Assembly: GCA_963725895.1 (NCBI GenBank)
Contig: CAVSAJ010000003.1
Location: forward strand, 868,001-932,000
Length of the DNA: 64,000 nt
Direction: 5' to 3'
DNA from: Bog-473 sp963725895
Lineage (GTDB): Bacteria > Actinomycetota > Acidimicrobiia > Acidimicrobiales > RAAP-2
The notes beneath the pieces are model-generated. The model was not told the DNA's origin. It saw nothing but the letters and a program-made list of their open reading frames with translations, and did no database searches. How positions within the stretch are numbered: position 1 is the stretch's first letter; each line of letters begins with the position of its first letter. The translations under genes were made by a program, and so were the position numbers. Below, piece after piece: positions 17,679 to 31,422 of this stretch.

Positions 17679-18980
17679 GACGGCTCCTCAACCTGGTGGT
17701 CAGCGTGGTCGTGTTGTGTGGCCTCGTCTTTGGGACGGTGACGTTGGTGCGCCTGGCCAACGGGGACTTCGCCGGCGACTACAAGCTCGCCGGGATCTTC
17801 CCCAGCGCGGGTGAGGGCCTCCACCCGGGCTCGGCAGTGGTCTTCCGCGGCGTGCAAGTCGGCCGGGTGTCGACCATCTCGCTCGACCAGAACCAGGCCC
17901 AGGTGACCGTGCTCATCGAACCCTCCTTCAAAGTCCCCGCGACTGCCACGGCGACGATTGAGCCCGTCAACCTGTTCGGTGCCGAGCAAGTGTCCATCAC
18001 GTCACCGCATGGCAACGCCGACACGGCCCCATACCTGACCGCGGGCGGGTCGTTCGCGCACGCGGCAAGCAGCGACGAGCTGGGCGACCTCTTTGCCGCC
18101 GCCACCCCGCTGCTCAAGAAGATCGACACCAACGACCTGTCGAGGGTACTCAGTGAGCTCGCAGAGGCATCGCAGGGTGAAGGACCGAAGATCGCTGCCT
18201 CCATCGACGCGGGCACCCAACTTGCCGGGCTACTCGACCGCACGCTGAACGCGCAGCTGTTGGCGCTCGATTCGTTCGCCCAATTCACCCAGGCGGTGGC
18301 GCCGGCCGCCTCGGACCTCAACAACCTGAACGCGCAGATCAACGCCGGCCTACCGGCATTCAACGCGGAGGAGACGGACTACGAGAACCTCCTCAACACC
18401 CTCATTCCGTTCTCGAACCGGTTGGCCGCACTCCTCTCCACATACCACCCTGACATCGCGACCATCCTCGAATCGGGCGACAACGTGTCGAGAGTGTTGT
18501 TGGCGCAGCAGAACACGATCGGCCAGGTCGTCAACGGCGCATACCACTACTTCCAGAAGATCGCGCGAGGGCGCGTCGGGTCTGAACAAGTTGCCCGACG
18601 GCAGCACGTATGCCTACTTCAACACCTTCATCCTCTTCAGCGACGTGAACAGCCTTGTGTGCAACCTCATTGCGCCGCCAACCGGGGGGATGTCGTTCCT
18701 GCAGCCGATCCAACAGGCCCTCGCGGGTGCCGGTTCCGCCTTCAACTGCTCTTCTGAGCTGGCGTCGTTCAACGCGCTGCAGACCACGTCCGCCGCGCCC
18801 GCCACGTCCGCGGCAGCTCCCGCGCCGGCGGCACAATCGAGCCCGTCTCCGACCGCCGCGGCGACGCAGGCCGGGTCTGCGGCGGCCAACCAGGTCTACG
18901 GCATCATCGGGCAGCCAGACCAGTCCCAGCCCACGAGCCTCGGCACGATCATCACGCAGCTTCTCGGGGGCTCGTCATGA
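17675..18980 (+). CDS. Mce family protein, position A (one frameshift)
   Basis: First of six Mce substrate-channel proteins. An N-terminal membrane anchor (about 5-28) is followed by the MCE beta-barrel domain (about 38-115), with GSAVVFRGVQVGRVSTISL and FGAEQVSITSP. A long helical region follows, with Ala/Ser/Pro-rich sequence at the end. At about 18565-18580 one extra base moves the frame, after which SGLNKLPDGSTYAYFNTFIL continues to the stop at 18980. The span is one base over a multiple of three. The corrected product is about 434 residues, suitable for MceA-F proteins. Confidence 0.83.
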
Positions 18981-20227
18981 GGTTGCTGCGACACTTCCCG
19001 GCCTCGGCCTTCAAGTTCGCGCTCTTCGCGCTTGTCTGCATCGTCCTGTTGATCGGATTGGCCGTGAAGATCGGCAACATCTCGTTGTTCAGCAGCCGGC
19101 ACACAATCGACGCGCAGCTCAGCGACGTGACGGGGCTCGAGAGCGGCGACGCCGTGAACATCGCCGGTGTCCCAGTCGGCCAGGTCTCGAGCATCGCAGT
19201 GCAGCACGGGCACGCGCTGATCGCCATGAGCGTCAACAACACGGTCACGCTGCGCCGTTCGACCGACGTCGGGATGCGCTGGCACAACGTCATCGGACAG
19301 AAGGAGATTGAGTTGTACCCGGGGCACGGCGGGCCGATCCTGGCGCCGGGGTCGACGATCCCGCTGGACCACGATGTCACCGACGCCAGCATCGACGCCT
19401 TCTTGAACTCGCTCGGCCCGTTGCTGTCGTCCATCAACCCAACCGAAGCGAACGAGTTCGTCGAGAACGTCTCTGGCGCGCTCGAGGGCGATACAGCCGA
19501 GATCAACCAACTGATCAACAGCGGCGCGGCGGTATCCTCGACCGTCCAGTCCCTCGACACCCAGGTGGGCCAGGTCATCGGCAACCTCGACCAGGTGCTC
19601 ACCGCGCTCGCGTCGCGCTCGGGCGACATCGACAGTCTGGTCACCAACCTGCAGACCGTGTCCTCCGCGCTGGCGTCGAAGAACTCACTGCTCGATGACG
19701 TCGTCGGGCAACTTGTCGCAAGTGGCGACCGACCTGGCCAGCCTCATCGGGAACAACCACAACACCATCACGAGCACGATCGACAACCTGCAGGCGGTCG
19801 CGGCCGACGTCCAGAACAACCAGCAGAACCTCGCCAACAGCCTCTCGACGCTCGGTGAGGGCCTGGCGCCCTACGTCCAGGTCTCCCAATGGGGCCAGTG
19901 GTTCGCCGTCGAGACCATCTACACCTGTCTGGCCAACCAGACCGTCTGCCCCTACTACCAACCGAGCAATCCACCGCCGGGCTCCGGTCCCTTCGGGAGC
20001 CCGCCTCTGCCGGCACCCCTCTCGGGCGTCACGACACCCGGCTTGCCGAACCCGGACACACCATCGTCCGGTCGTCCGGCTCCGGCTCCGGCTCCGGCGC
20101 CTCGCCGTTGGCATCGTCGACCCTGGGCCAGGACCTGCAGGCCGTCAGCGGGGCCGCGGCGCCGGCCGGCAGCGCACCGACGTCGTCCTCGTCGAGTGCC
20201 ACCGGGTCGACCGGGGGATCGTCGTGA
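18977..20227 (+). CDS. Mce family protein, position B (two frameshifts)
   Basis: An Mce protein with an N-terminal anchor (about 9-31) and MCE domain (about 40-115, GLESGDAVNIAGVPVGQVSS). The frame changes near 19700, where conserved text continues as NLSQVATDLASLIGNNHNTI, and again near 20070 inside a run of GGCTCC repeats, after which LGQDLQAVSGAAAPAG leads to the TGA at 20225. The two changes cancel in length (417 codons including stop). The tail is Ser/Pro/Gly rich. The stop overlaps the GTG start of the next gene. The shifts are probably assembly errors, the second favoured by the short tandem repeat. Confidence 0.78.
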
Positions 20228-21511
20228 AGGCCTTCACCGAGCGCAACCCAAAGGTGCTCGGCTTCGTCGCGATCGTCGTGATGGCCTGCTGCATCGCGGC
20301 CATCTTGTTCCTCAACCGCAGCCTGTTCTCCTCGGGCTACACGATCGACGCCCGCTTCGCCAACGCGGCGGGTATCGCCAAGGGGACCGAGGTCATGGTG
20401 GCCGGCGTCAACGTCGGATCCGTCAGCTCGGTCCAAGTAGACGGCAACGGTGTTGACGCCTCCCTCTCGGTCAACCACTCCGTGCAGCTGCCACACGACA
20501 CCACGGCGGCGATCGAGGTCGAGACGCTGCTCGGCGTCGTCGACGTCACGCTGACGCCGGTGAGCGGGTGGGACGATCCGCTCAAGCCAGGCGCGCTGAT
20601 CACCGACACCTCGGTGCCAACGGAGTTCTACCAACTGCAGAACACGGCGCACTCCCTGCTGTCGAAGACGAACGCGCAGGCGCTCAACAACCTCGTGACG
20701 TCGTTGGCGAATATCACCAAGGACAAGCAGACCCAGGTGGCGCAGATCATCGACGGACTCGGCGCGCTCGACGACGACGGTCGACCAGCGCAGCGGTCAG
20801 GTCTCCCAGCTCATCGACTCGGCCAACACCCTGTCGTCGACCCTGGCCAGCCGGGACCAGCAGCTGCTGTCGGTCGTCAACAACCTCGACACGGTCTCGA
20901 CCGGGCCTCGCCGACAACGACCAGGACCTGTCGAACCTCATCACCAACGTCGACAGCCATGGCCAGCCAGACCAACAGCCTGGTGGGCCAGGACTCGCCC
21001 GCGCTGAACTCGCTGCTGTCGAGCCTGCACGCCGACCTGAGCGTCGTGAGCCAGCATCAAGACGACCTCGCAGAAGGCGTCAGCTATCTCGGCAGCGCGC
21101 TGAAGGGCTTCCAGTCCATCGCCTACAGCGGCAGCACCCCGGTCAGCTGGGGCAACATATTCCTCAACCCGGCGTCGCTCACCAACACCTTCGGCGTCAT
21201 CGGGCCCTGCGGGACTTTCGACCAGATCCTCAACCAGGTGCTCGGGCCCGACCCGACCCCCTGTGACGACCAGACGGGGCCGTTGCCCGGGGAGGGCTCC
21301 GACACCACGCCGGGCGCGTCGTCGTCATCGTCCTCGCCGCAGTCGTCGTCCTCTTCCCCGTCAGCGCCGAGCTCGCCGTCGTCGTCAAGCTCGTCCCCGA
21401 CGTCTTCCGGCGGCGCCGCGTCGGGGTCGCCCAACTCCGATGTCGGTCCCAACTCGGGTCTGGGCGGCGCTGTCCCAGTTGGTCGCGCCGCTGCTGCAAG
21501 GGGCCGGATGA
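20224..21511 (+). CDS. Mce family protein, position C (four frameshifts)
   Basis: An Mce protein starting at a GTG that overlaps the previous stop. The membrane anchor (about 10-32) and MCE domain (about 40-115, AKGTEVMVAGVNVGSVSSVQ) are intact. The helical region then jumps frame near 20770, 20903 and 20955, each by one extra base. The sequence between reads naturally as VDQRSGQVSQLIDSANTL, LADNDQDLSNLITNVDS and MASQTNSLVGQD. A fourth shift between 21300 and 21440 is needed to end at the TGA at 21509 (WAALSQLVAPLLQGAG). Four insertions in one gene point strongly to consensus error. Confidence 0.75.
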
Positions 21512-23118
21512 TGGGCGTGCTCTGGAACGTCGTGACCTCGAAGGTCGTCCGCTTCGCGTTGGCCGGCGTGGTCATCGTGGCGGGTGTCCTCATCGGCGGT
21601 GGAGCTCACCAAGGGACCGGCGACCTACCCGCTCAACGTGGTCTATCCGAGCGCACCGGGTCTCTTCACCGGCGCCGCGGTCGACGTCCTCGGCGTCAAG
21701 GTGGGCACGGTCACCGAGGTCCAGAACGTGGGCAACAAGGTGCACGTCACGCTTGGCCGTGAACCAGGGCACCAAGGTCCCCTCGAGTGCCTTCGCCTCG
21801 TTGGTCGCGGCCCAGATCCTGGGATCCCCCGACGTCGATCTCAACCCGGGCTACACCCGCGGCCCGTACCTGGCCTCGGGGTCCACCATCCCCGAGAGCC
21901 ACACGGCGGTGCCGGTCTCGACCGACGAAGTGCTCAAGGAGCTGCAGCAGACCCTGAACGCCATCAATCCGCAGGCGGTGGGCAACCTGGTGTCCAACCT
22001 CGCAACCGACCTCGACGGGCAAGGGTCGAATCTCAACAAGCTGATCGCGTCGGCGGCGGGGACCGTCCAGCTGCTGGCCGACAAGGGCAACGATCTCGGG
22101 CAACTCAACGGCACGCTGGCGCAGCTGACGGGCACGCTCGACACCGACACCGGGCAGATCGAGCAGCTGGTGGGGGAGTACGACACCGTGTCGAGCACCG
22201 TCGCCCAGCATTCGGGACAGCTCAACGACGCCATCACCCAGCTCGCGGGCGCGAGCACCGGGCTCGTGAACCTGCTGGTACCCAACGTCCAACCGCTCGA
22301 GGCCGACGTGGGCACCGTCACCACGGTGGGCCGCACGCTCGACCGCAATCTCGCGTCCGTCGACGAGATCCTCCAGGACGGCAACAACCTCTTCCAGGGA
22401 GCTGAACGCGCCTACGACCCCACCTACAACTGGCTCGACCTCAACTTGCAGACGCCGGTCGGCGTCAGCGGCGCCTACATCGCGGGCCTCCTGCGTGACC
22501 GCTTGGCCGGCATCTGCCGGCGGATCGTGGCCAACCACTCGAGCGGGCTCTCGGCCGCAGTCATCGCCACCTTGAACCAGTGCGGCAACCCGTCCTCGGG
22601 CTTCTTCGACCCGCTGCTCAACGACATCCCCACCATCCTCGACACGCTGTCGGGGCAGGGCGGAGCGGCCACGGCGCAGTCGTTGCTGCAGAAGGGCGTG
22701 AGCCAGATCGCGGCGGCGGCCCAGTCGAGCAGCGCCGCGCCGACCTCGAGCCAGCCGAGCACGCCGGCCCACTCCAGCACCTCGAGCGCTCCCACAACGA
22801 CGACGACCACGCCGCCGCCCACGACGACGACCACCACGCCGTGTGGCCTCCTGAGCGTCATCCTCGGGTGCGGGAGCTCGTCGAGCGGAGGATCGGGATC
22901 GGGATCAGGGCTTGGCGGGCTGCTGTCGTCGGATCAGGGCCAGGACGGGACGAACGCGACGCTGGCCGACACCGCGTCGGCGAGCGGGACAGCCCCCTCG
23001 TTGACCGCACCGGACGCGTCGCTCCTGCCGCCGCTGCCGGGGGCCCGGCACCACACCCGTCACGCGTCGCCGCGGACTCCTCTCTTCGTGGGTGCACGAG
23101 GTTGGGAGCTGGTTCTGA
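21508..23118 (+). CDS. Mce family protein, position D (about three frameshifts)
   Basis: An Mce protein starting at the ATG overlapping the previous stop, with an anchor (about 12-32). Single-base insertions near 21600 and 21757 separate the anchor, the MCE domain (LFTGAAVDVLGVKVGTVTEV) and the long helical region (LNAINPQAVGNLVSNLATDL and beyond). The C-terminal tail is rich in Ser, Thr and Pro. The frame carrying the tail has no stop before the lipoprotein gene, so either a third insertion leads to the TGA at 23116, which overlaps the next ATG, or the two proteins are fused. The span to 23118 is a multiple of three, which fits three insertions. Confidence 0.72.
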
Positions 23119-24131
23119 TGCGTGCCCGCCCGCGTCTCCTCGTGGCCCCCGCCCTCGCCGTGCTCGCGCTCGGCCTCACCGGGTGTTCGGTGTCCGGCGG
23201 TTCGCAGCGCACCGCCACGGCCGTCTTCAGCGACGTCGGCGATCTCTCGAGCGGTGCGCAGGTGCAGCTGGCCGACGTCCCGGTTGGCTCGGTCCGCTCC
23301 ATCGCGCTCGACGGTGACGACGCCAAGGTGACTCTCTCGTTCGACAACGGCGTGCGCATCCCCGCTGACGTCAGCGCGGCCATCGACCGGACCACCATCC
23401 TCGGCGACCAGTTCGTGGAGCTGAACGTGCCGAAGAGCGAGACGGGTGCGGCCGCGGCGAGCGCACCACAGTTGGCCAACGGCGCCGTGATCCACAAGAC
23501 CTCGGTGGTGCCCGATGTCGAGCAGTTCATTCAGGCGGGGTCAGACGTCTTCGGCGCCATCTCGACGAACGAGCTCGAACAGATAATTCAGGCCGGGGGA
23601 GAAGGGTTCACCGGACAGGAGGCGTCGCTCAAGGCGTTCCTCGCCGATCTCACCACGGTGACGAACGGCTACGCGGAGCACACCGACGAGATCACTCTGG
23701 CAGTCAACGGGCTCAACTCCCTGTCGGCGACGCTGGCGCCCGGGACGAGCGCCGGTGAGACCGCGCTCGACAACCTGGCCCGGACCGTCTCGATCCTGGC
23801 CAAGAACGCGTCCCAGTTCGAGATCTTGCTGCAGTCGCTCGACAACCTGTCGACACAGGGCCGCAGCATCCTGGAGAACTACTACCCCCAGATCGTCACG
23901 CAACTGCAGACCCTCCAAGCGGTCAGCAGCCAGCTCGCGCAGCACCAGGCCGATCTCGCCGGCCTCCTCTCCGAGATCCCGGTGGCCGACAACGCGCTGC
24001 CCGGCGCCGTGCGCGACGGCTACGTGCAGCTCTACGAGAACATCATCGTCTGCGGCCTCCCCGGTCTGGGCGAGGACGACAGCCAGCCTGCGTTCTCCTG
24101 CGCGCCGCACAACGGGAGCGCCAACTCGTGA
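23118..24131 (+). CDS. Mce family lipoprotein, position E
   Basis: A 337-residue Mce protein with a lipoprotein signal peptide: basic start MRARPR, hydrophobic core, and lipobox LTGC at about 21-24. Position five as the lipoprotein matches the E slot of actinobacterial mce operons. The MCE domain (about 33-115) includes GAQVQLADVPVGSVRSIALD, followed by a helical region rich in Leu, Gln and Asn. The reading frame is intact. The ATG overlaps a TGA by one base, and the stop overlaps the next gene as GTGA. Confidence 0.87.
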   Translation: MRARPRLLVAPALAVLALGLTGCSVSGGSQRTATAVFSDVGDLSSGAQVQLADVPVGSVRSIALDGDDAKVTLSFDNGVRIPADVSAAIDRTTILGDQFVELNVPKSETGAAAASAPQLANGAVIHKTSVVPDVEQFIQAGSDVFGAISTNELEQIIQAGGEGFTGQEASLKAFLADLTTVTNGYAEHTDEITLAVNGLNSLSATLAPGTSAGETALDNLARTVSILAKNASQFEILLQSLDNLSTQGRSILENYYPQIVTQLQTLQAVSSQLAQHQADLAGLLSEIPVADNALPGAVRDGYVQLYENIIVCGLPGLGEDDSQPAFSCAPHNGSANS

Positions 24132-25456
24132 TCAATCCGCGGCTCATCGTGAACCTCATCGTCTTCTTCGCGGTCAGCTTCGCGCTGGTCGTCTACGGCA
24201 TCGTGAGCCTGCTGGGCAACCCGCTCTTGAGCCCGACCATGCTCACCACCGATTTCCCCGACGCGTCGGGCCTCTACGCGGGTTTCGAGGTCGAGCTCAA
24301 CGGCGTCCCCGTCGGCACGGTCACCTCGACGGCGCTCACCGCCAACGCGACCAAGGTGACCATGCGCATCGACCCCGGGACCAAGGTCCCGAGTGACGTC
24401 CAGTCGTCGGTGCAGATCGCCAACGACCTCGGCGAGCAGGTCGTCAACCTGGTGCCCTCACGCAGCGGGAACGCGCCGGCCCTCCAGAGCGGCGCCACCG
24501 TGCCGGCCGCGGCGAACCAGACACCGGCGAACGTCGGCGCAGTCGTCGCCTCGGCCACCCGCCTGCTCAAGGCCATCCCCGCCAACGACCTCAACACGCT
24601 GATCGGCGAGCTGGCCACCGCGTTGGCGGGCCAGGCGGGCAACCTGCGCACGCTCATCGCCGCGGGCACCACCTTCTCCAAGGAGTTCGTGGCCTACCAG
24701 CAGCAGTTCACCGAGCTGTTGGCCAACGCGCCGCCGGCCCTCGATGCGATCACCGCCGTCGCCCCCGAGCTGCGCCAAGACCTGGCCAACACGGCGGCGC
24801 TCGTCCAGGTGCTGGCGCAGCAGAAGTCGGGGCTGCACACGCTGCTCACCGCGGGCTCGTCCGCGTTCAGCGAGGTCGACAACCTGGTGACGTCGCAGTC
24901 GGCCAACATCGGCTGCTTTCTCCACGACACCGCCAACATCCTCTCGAACATCGCCGAGCCGACGAACCTGAACAACCTCTCCCAAGGGCTCGCCGACAAC
25001 CAGTACTTCTTCGGTGCCGTCGAGAACATCGCGGTGCAGGGTCTAGCCAAGCCGACGACCGCGAGCGCAACGCAGGACCCCAACCAGACGTTCCTGCGGA
25101 CGCGCCTGTTGCTGCCGCCCGTCCTCTCAGAGCCGGGGTCGTCGTACTCGACGCCGAACACGATCCCCGACACGCTCCCCGGCGCTGGATGCGTGACGGT
25201 CTTCGGCAACGGCGCCGGCCCCGCCACCCAGCCCGGCTTCACGCCGGCAGCCGGCGGGCAGGTCGTGGCCCCAACCGCGCAGGACGCTGACGTCGAACTC
25301 GGCTCGGGCACGCCGGTCCCCGCGACCAACACGTCGTACCGCGTGCCGGGGAGCCAGCGGGGCATGGTGCTCGCGCTGGGCGGTCTGGTCGCTCCCACCC
25401 TCTTCCTTGCGTGGGGCGCGCGCCCGTCGCGCCGTCGTGGCAGGAGGCGGGCCTGA
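24128..25456 (+). CDS. Mce family protein, position F
   Basis: A 442-residue last member of the six-gene Mce set, intact. The GTG start overlaps the stop of the lipoprotein gene. The membrane anchor is at about 8-30, the MCE domain at about 40-120 (GLYAGFEVELNGVPVGTVTS), then a helical middle. Unusually for the set, the C-terminus ends in a second hydrophobic stretch (about 412-430, MVLALGGLVAPTLFLAWGA) and the basic tail RPSRRRGRRRA, which suggests a C-terminal membrane anchor. Confidence 0.87.
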   Translation: MINPRLIVNLIVFFAVSFALVVYGIVSLLGNPLLSPTMLTTDFPDASGLYAGFEVELNGVPVGTVTSTALTANATKVTMRIDPGTKVPSDVQSSVQIANDLGEQVVNLVPSRSGNAPALQSGATVPAAANQTPANVGAVVASATRLLKAIPANDLNTLIGELATALAGQAGNLRTLIAAGTTFSKEFVAYQQQFTELLANAPPALDAITAVAPELRQDLANTAALVQVLAQQKSGLHTLLTAGSSAFSEVDNLVTSQSANIGCFLHDTANILSNIAEPTNLNNLSQGLADNQYFFGAVENIAVQGLAKPTTASATQDPNQTFLRTRLLLPPVLSEPGSSYSTPNTIPDTLPGAGCVTVFGNGAGPATQPGFTPAAGGQVVAPTAQDADVELGSGTPVPATNTSYRVPGSQRGMVLALGGLVAPTLFLAWGARPSRRRGRRRA

Positions 25457-25509
25457 GAGATCTCCGGGGCGTCACCGTGGCGCGCCGGACACATGGAGGG
25501 AGAACGGAG

Positions 25510-26232
25510 ATGACAGTGACAAAGGACACCGACGAGGGCGTGCGGATCGTCGGCGCGCCGTCCGACGACGCCTCGGCGGACACCGAGACGACGCGCCGTG
25601 CCGCCCACAAAGGAGCACCCGACGCGGCCAGCCGGCCGCCGCATGCCCGCCCACGCCGTTCCGGCGGCGACCGCCCCGTCCCGACCCGCCGCGCCTTCCG
25701 CGTGGTGAGCCTCGTGGCCGCGGCGGGCCTCGTGGGCACGCTGGTCTTCGGAATCCTCTTCGCAACGAAGAGCGCCAGCGGCCCGGTGCAGGACCCCGCG
25801 GTGCTCAGCGCCTCGAGGGCGTTCTTGAACGACTTCTTCAACTTCAACGCCAAGACGGTCGACGCCGACTTCAACGCCGTGACCGCGATGGCCACCGGCA
25901 CCTTCTCGAACCAGGCCCAACAATTCTTCAACACGTCGATCCGCAAGGCCCTCGAGCAGGCGCTGGCCGAGTCTCGCGGCCAGATCCGCTACGACGAGGT
26001 GCAGTCGGAGAACCAGGCGGCCGGGACGGCGTCGGTCTACGCCGTGGTCGATCAGACCTACGTCAACAACAAGATCAACACGCCCCAGGCCGACGTGGTC
26101 CGCCTGACGGCCGACTTGCAGCGGGTCGACGCGATCTGGAAGATCTCGAACGTCACCGTGCTCGAGGGCGCGACGCCGTCCAGCGTGGGGACACCGTCGG
26201 GCTCGGCGGGCTCGTCGGTGCCGGGGCAGTAG
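25510..26232 (+). CDS. Mce-associated membrane protein
   Basis: A 240-residue protein of the type found after mce operons (Mas family). About 65 charged, disordered cytoplasmic residues precede one membrane helix (about 66-88). The outside domain then has ASRAFLNDFFNFNAKTVDAD and TGTFSNQAQQFFNTS, typical of this NTF2-like family. The ATG at 25510 follows GGAGGGAGAACGGAG; the sequence upstream of it is only open frame. Partners in Mycobacterium stabilise Mce complexes; a similar role here is inferred from position. Confidence 0.82.
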   Translation: MTVTKDTDEGVRIVGAPSDDASADTETTRRAAHKGAPDAASRPPHARPRRSGGDRPVPTRRAFRVVSLVAAAGLVGTLVFGILFATKSASGPVQDPAVLSASRAFLNDFFNFNAKTVDADFNAVTAMATGTFSNQAQQFFNTSIRKALEQALAESRGQIRYDEVQSENQAAGTASVYAVVDQTYVNNKINTPQADVVRLTADLQRVDAIWKISNVTVLEGATPSSVGTPSGSAGSSVPGQ

Positions 26233-26236
26233 GTCC

Positions 26237-26276
26237 GGCCCCCCGCCACCCGGTCCGCTGCGAAGGCGGGGCGGCC
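26237..26276 (+). terminator. terminator-like hairpin after the mce operon
   Basis: CCCCGCC (26241-26247) pairs with GGCGGGG (26265-26271), extended by GGCC/GGCC across a one-base bulge, with a 17-base loop. It begins 5 bp after the last mce-operon stop and ends just before the -10-like TAGCAT at 26283. Confidence 0.5.
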
Positions 26277-26294
26277 AGCCCGTAGCATGGACCT

Positions 26295-26563
26295 GGGCTG
26301 CGTGCGGGTCTGTGGTTGAAAGTCGAGGCCAGTCGCAGGCGAAACGACCCACGTAAGGCGACTTGTGGTCGCTGAGCATGGTGCGGCTTAGAGGTAAGTC
26401 CTGCCCGCCGGGTCCCCGACTGTCGGGGGCGGGCGGAGACGAGGCGACGCGTGCCAGCGCGGTGCCGTTGGGCGCGGTGGCGACACCGTGCCGCCGGCGC
26501 CGGCGCGCCACCCTCGCGGCAGGCGAGTGTGGGGTCAAAGACCAGGTCAGCCGCACGCAGCCC
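26295..26563 (+). ncRNA. candidate structured RNA upstream of secA (test as raiA motif)
   Basis: GGGCTGCGTGCGG (26295-26307) and CCGCACGCAGCCC (26551-26563) form a perfect 13-bp helix closing a 269-nt segment without a credible ORF. Inside are AAGTCG/CGACTT (26320-26325 with 26359-26364), GCCCGCC/GGCGGGC (26403-26409 with 26428-26434), CGGTG-GCGA-CACCG with a GNRA loop (26475-26488), and CTCGC/GCGAG (26513-26527). A -10-like TAGCAT (26283-26288) ends six bases before the first G. I could not match a family by eye. The raiA motif RNA is known between comFC and raiA in Actinomycetota, and raiA often adjoins secA, so it is the first family to test. Confidence 0.62.
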
Positions 26564-26615
26564 CATTGTGACGTGTCGGTCGAACGGCCCCGGGTGCCGG
26601 TAGGATCGGCCCTCC

Positions 26616-29487
<2,872 letters not shown>

Positions 29488-29501
<14 letters not shown>

Positions 29502-30645
29502 CGGGCCGTCGGCCGAGGCACCTCGCGACTTCACATCCGAGCTCGAAGCGTTGGGGGAGCGGTTGGCCGAGGCGGAGCGCTACCTCGGACGCGACAAACT
29601 CGAAGCACGGCGAGCCGAGCTCGAGGCCGACGTGGCCAAGCCGAACTTGTGGGACGACCCTGACCACGCCCGCTCCGTCACCAAGGAGTTGGGGCGGGTC
29701 ACCGCCGACCTCGAACAACTCGACGGGCTGCGCAGCGCGTTGGAAGACGCCACGGCGTTGCTCGAGCTGACCGAGGAGTCCGCAGCCTCGGGTGGTCCAG
29801 GTGACGCCGCGTTGGACTCCGAGCTGGTCGAGATGGTGGCCTCACTGGAGGGCCGGCTGAGCGCGCTGGAGCTGCAGTCCCTGTTCTCCGGCGACTACGA
29901 CGAGCTGGACGCGGTGTGCGAAGTGCACGCCGGCGCGGGCGGAACGGACGCGGAGGACTGGACCGAGATGCTGCTGCGCATGTACCAGCGCTGGGCCGAG
30001 CGCCGGGGCTTCACCGTCGAGGTCGACGAGGCGACCGAGGGCCAGGAGGCAGGGCTGTTGTCCGCCACCTTCATCGTGCACGGGCGCTTCGCCTACGGCT
30101 TGCTCGCCACCGAGCGCGGCGTGCACCGCCTGGTGCGCATGTCCCCCTTCGACTCGCAGCACCGGCGCCAGACCAGCTTCGCTTCCATGGACGTGACCCC
30201 GTTCCTCGAGGACGTCTCGTCCGAGGTGGAGATCGACGAGAAAGACCTGCGTATCGACACCTACCGGTCCTCGGGCGCCGGCGGGCAGCACGTGAACAAG
30301 ACCGACTCCGCCGTCCGGCTGACCCACCTGCCCACGGGGCTCGTCGTGTCGGTTCAGAACGAGCGCAGCCAGCACCAGAACAAGGCCAAGGCCATGCAGA
30401 TCCTCGGCGCCAAGCTGGCGGAGCGGGCCAGGGCCGAGCGACGGGCCGAGCTGGACGCGCTGAGTGGGGACCGGGTCGACAATGCCTGGGGCAACCAGAT
30501 CCGCTCATACGTCATGGCTCCGTATCAGCTCGTCAAAGATCTCCGGACCAACTACGAGACCGGCAACGTCGACGCGGTGTTGGACGGGGACCTCGACGCG
30601 TTCATGGAGGCGGAGCTGCGGCGGCAGCGGGAGGTCGGTTCCTAG
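29488..30645 (+). CDS. prfB: peptide chain release factor 2
   Basis: A 385-residue class I release factor that terminates translation at UGA and UAA. The SPF stop-codon recognition tripeptide is in RMSPFDSQHRRQTSF, and the catalytic GGQ in SSGAGGQHVNKTDSAVR. The N-terminal coiled-coil domain covers about residues 15-110. There is no in-frame UGA near codon 26, so the autoregulatory frameshift of many prfB genes is absent. The ATG lies inside the 3' end of secA. The order secA-prfB-ftsE-ftsX is common in Actinobacteria. Confidence 0.95.
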
Positions 30646-31422
30646 GGTCGTGTGCGCGGCACGGACGGCGGCGACCTCGTCGTCTCTCTTGCGTCGCGAC
30701 GATCGAGTGTGCGGTTCGGTGTCCGGCGTCGTGGGTGCTGCGTCACACGTGGTTTCTCGGTGCGACGTCGTCGGCGTCTCGAGTTCGCACGTTGCGGCGA
30801 GCCAACGATGTGATCTGACGGATTCAGTCTCGCGCCGGTGGGGTGCGCGGACGCGCCGGCGTACACGCGAGGAACGTCTGGAGGTGGAACATGACGTGTT
30901 GGCGCTTGGGCGAGTGCGTCGACGCTGTCGACGTGTCGATCCACGTGACGGCGTCATGAGCGGGCGGCTCAGCCCCGGACGGGGCGACCGCCAGAGTGGG
31001 GCGGCGACGACCTACAACCCCAGAACGACCTGGTCCGGGACGTATGCACCGGCCTCCGCGTCAGTGTGTGAGAGGACGACCGGGGTTCTCCAGCTCCGTC
31101 CCCCCGGGGCCTGCGGTGGTGGCCCCCCTGTGCCCTCGTGGCCCGGCACGGCCACGCTCGTGTGCCTCTGATGTCCCACGCGGACGGACACCGTCCGCTG
31201 TTCATGTGATACCGCGCACGAGCAATCGATCCAACCTCGCTCGTATCTTCGGGCGTCGAGACCACGCGGAGGCGGGCATCCCCCGGGTGAGGAGCATCAG
31301 GACACAGTGGCGGCGCGTTGACCTGCACCGGAAGCCATGACCCAAACAGGTAACGGAGATTCACTAGGATCTTGGCGGTGCTCCCGCCGGTTGGCCGGGG
31401 CGTATTTTCTTTCTCCTACCCG
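30646..31422. other. 777-bp region between prfB and ftsE without a recognised gene
   Basis: Several short open frames exist on both strands, but none shows a ribosome site, family motif or convincing codon pattern. A perfect inverted repeat, GCGGACGG-ACA-CCGTCCGC (31180-31198), could be a terminator or binding site. The region just before ftsE (31360-31422) is more AT-rich and probably holds its promoter. Confidence 0.5.

Noticed and set aside
26295..26563. RNase P RNA, tmRNA or SRP RNA as identity of the structured RNA
   Set aside because: The RNase P GAGGAAAGTCC core, the tmRNA TTCGA/CCA 3' end and the SRP GGAA-tetraloop domain are all absent by eye.
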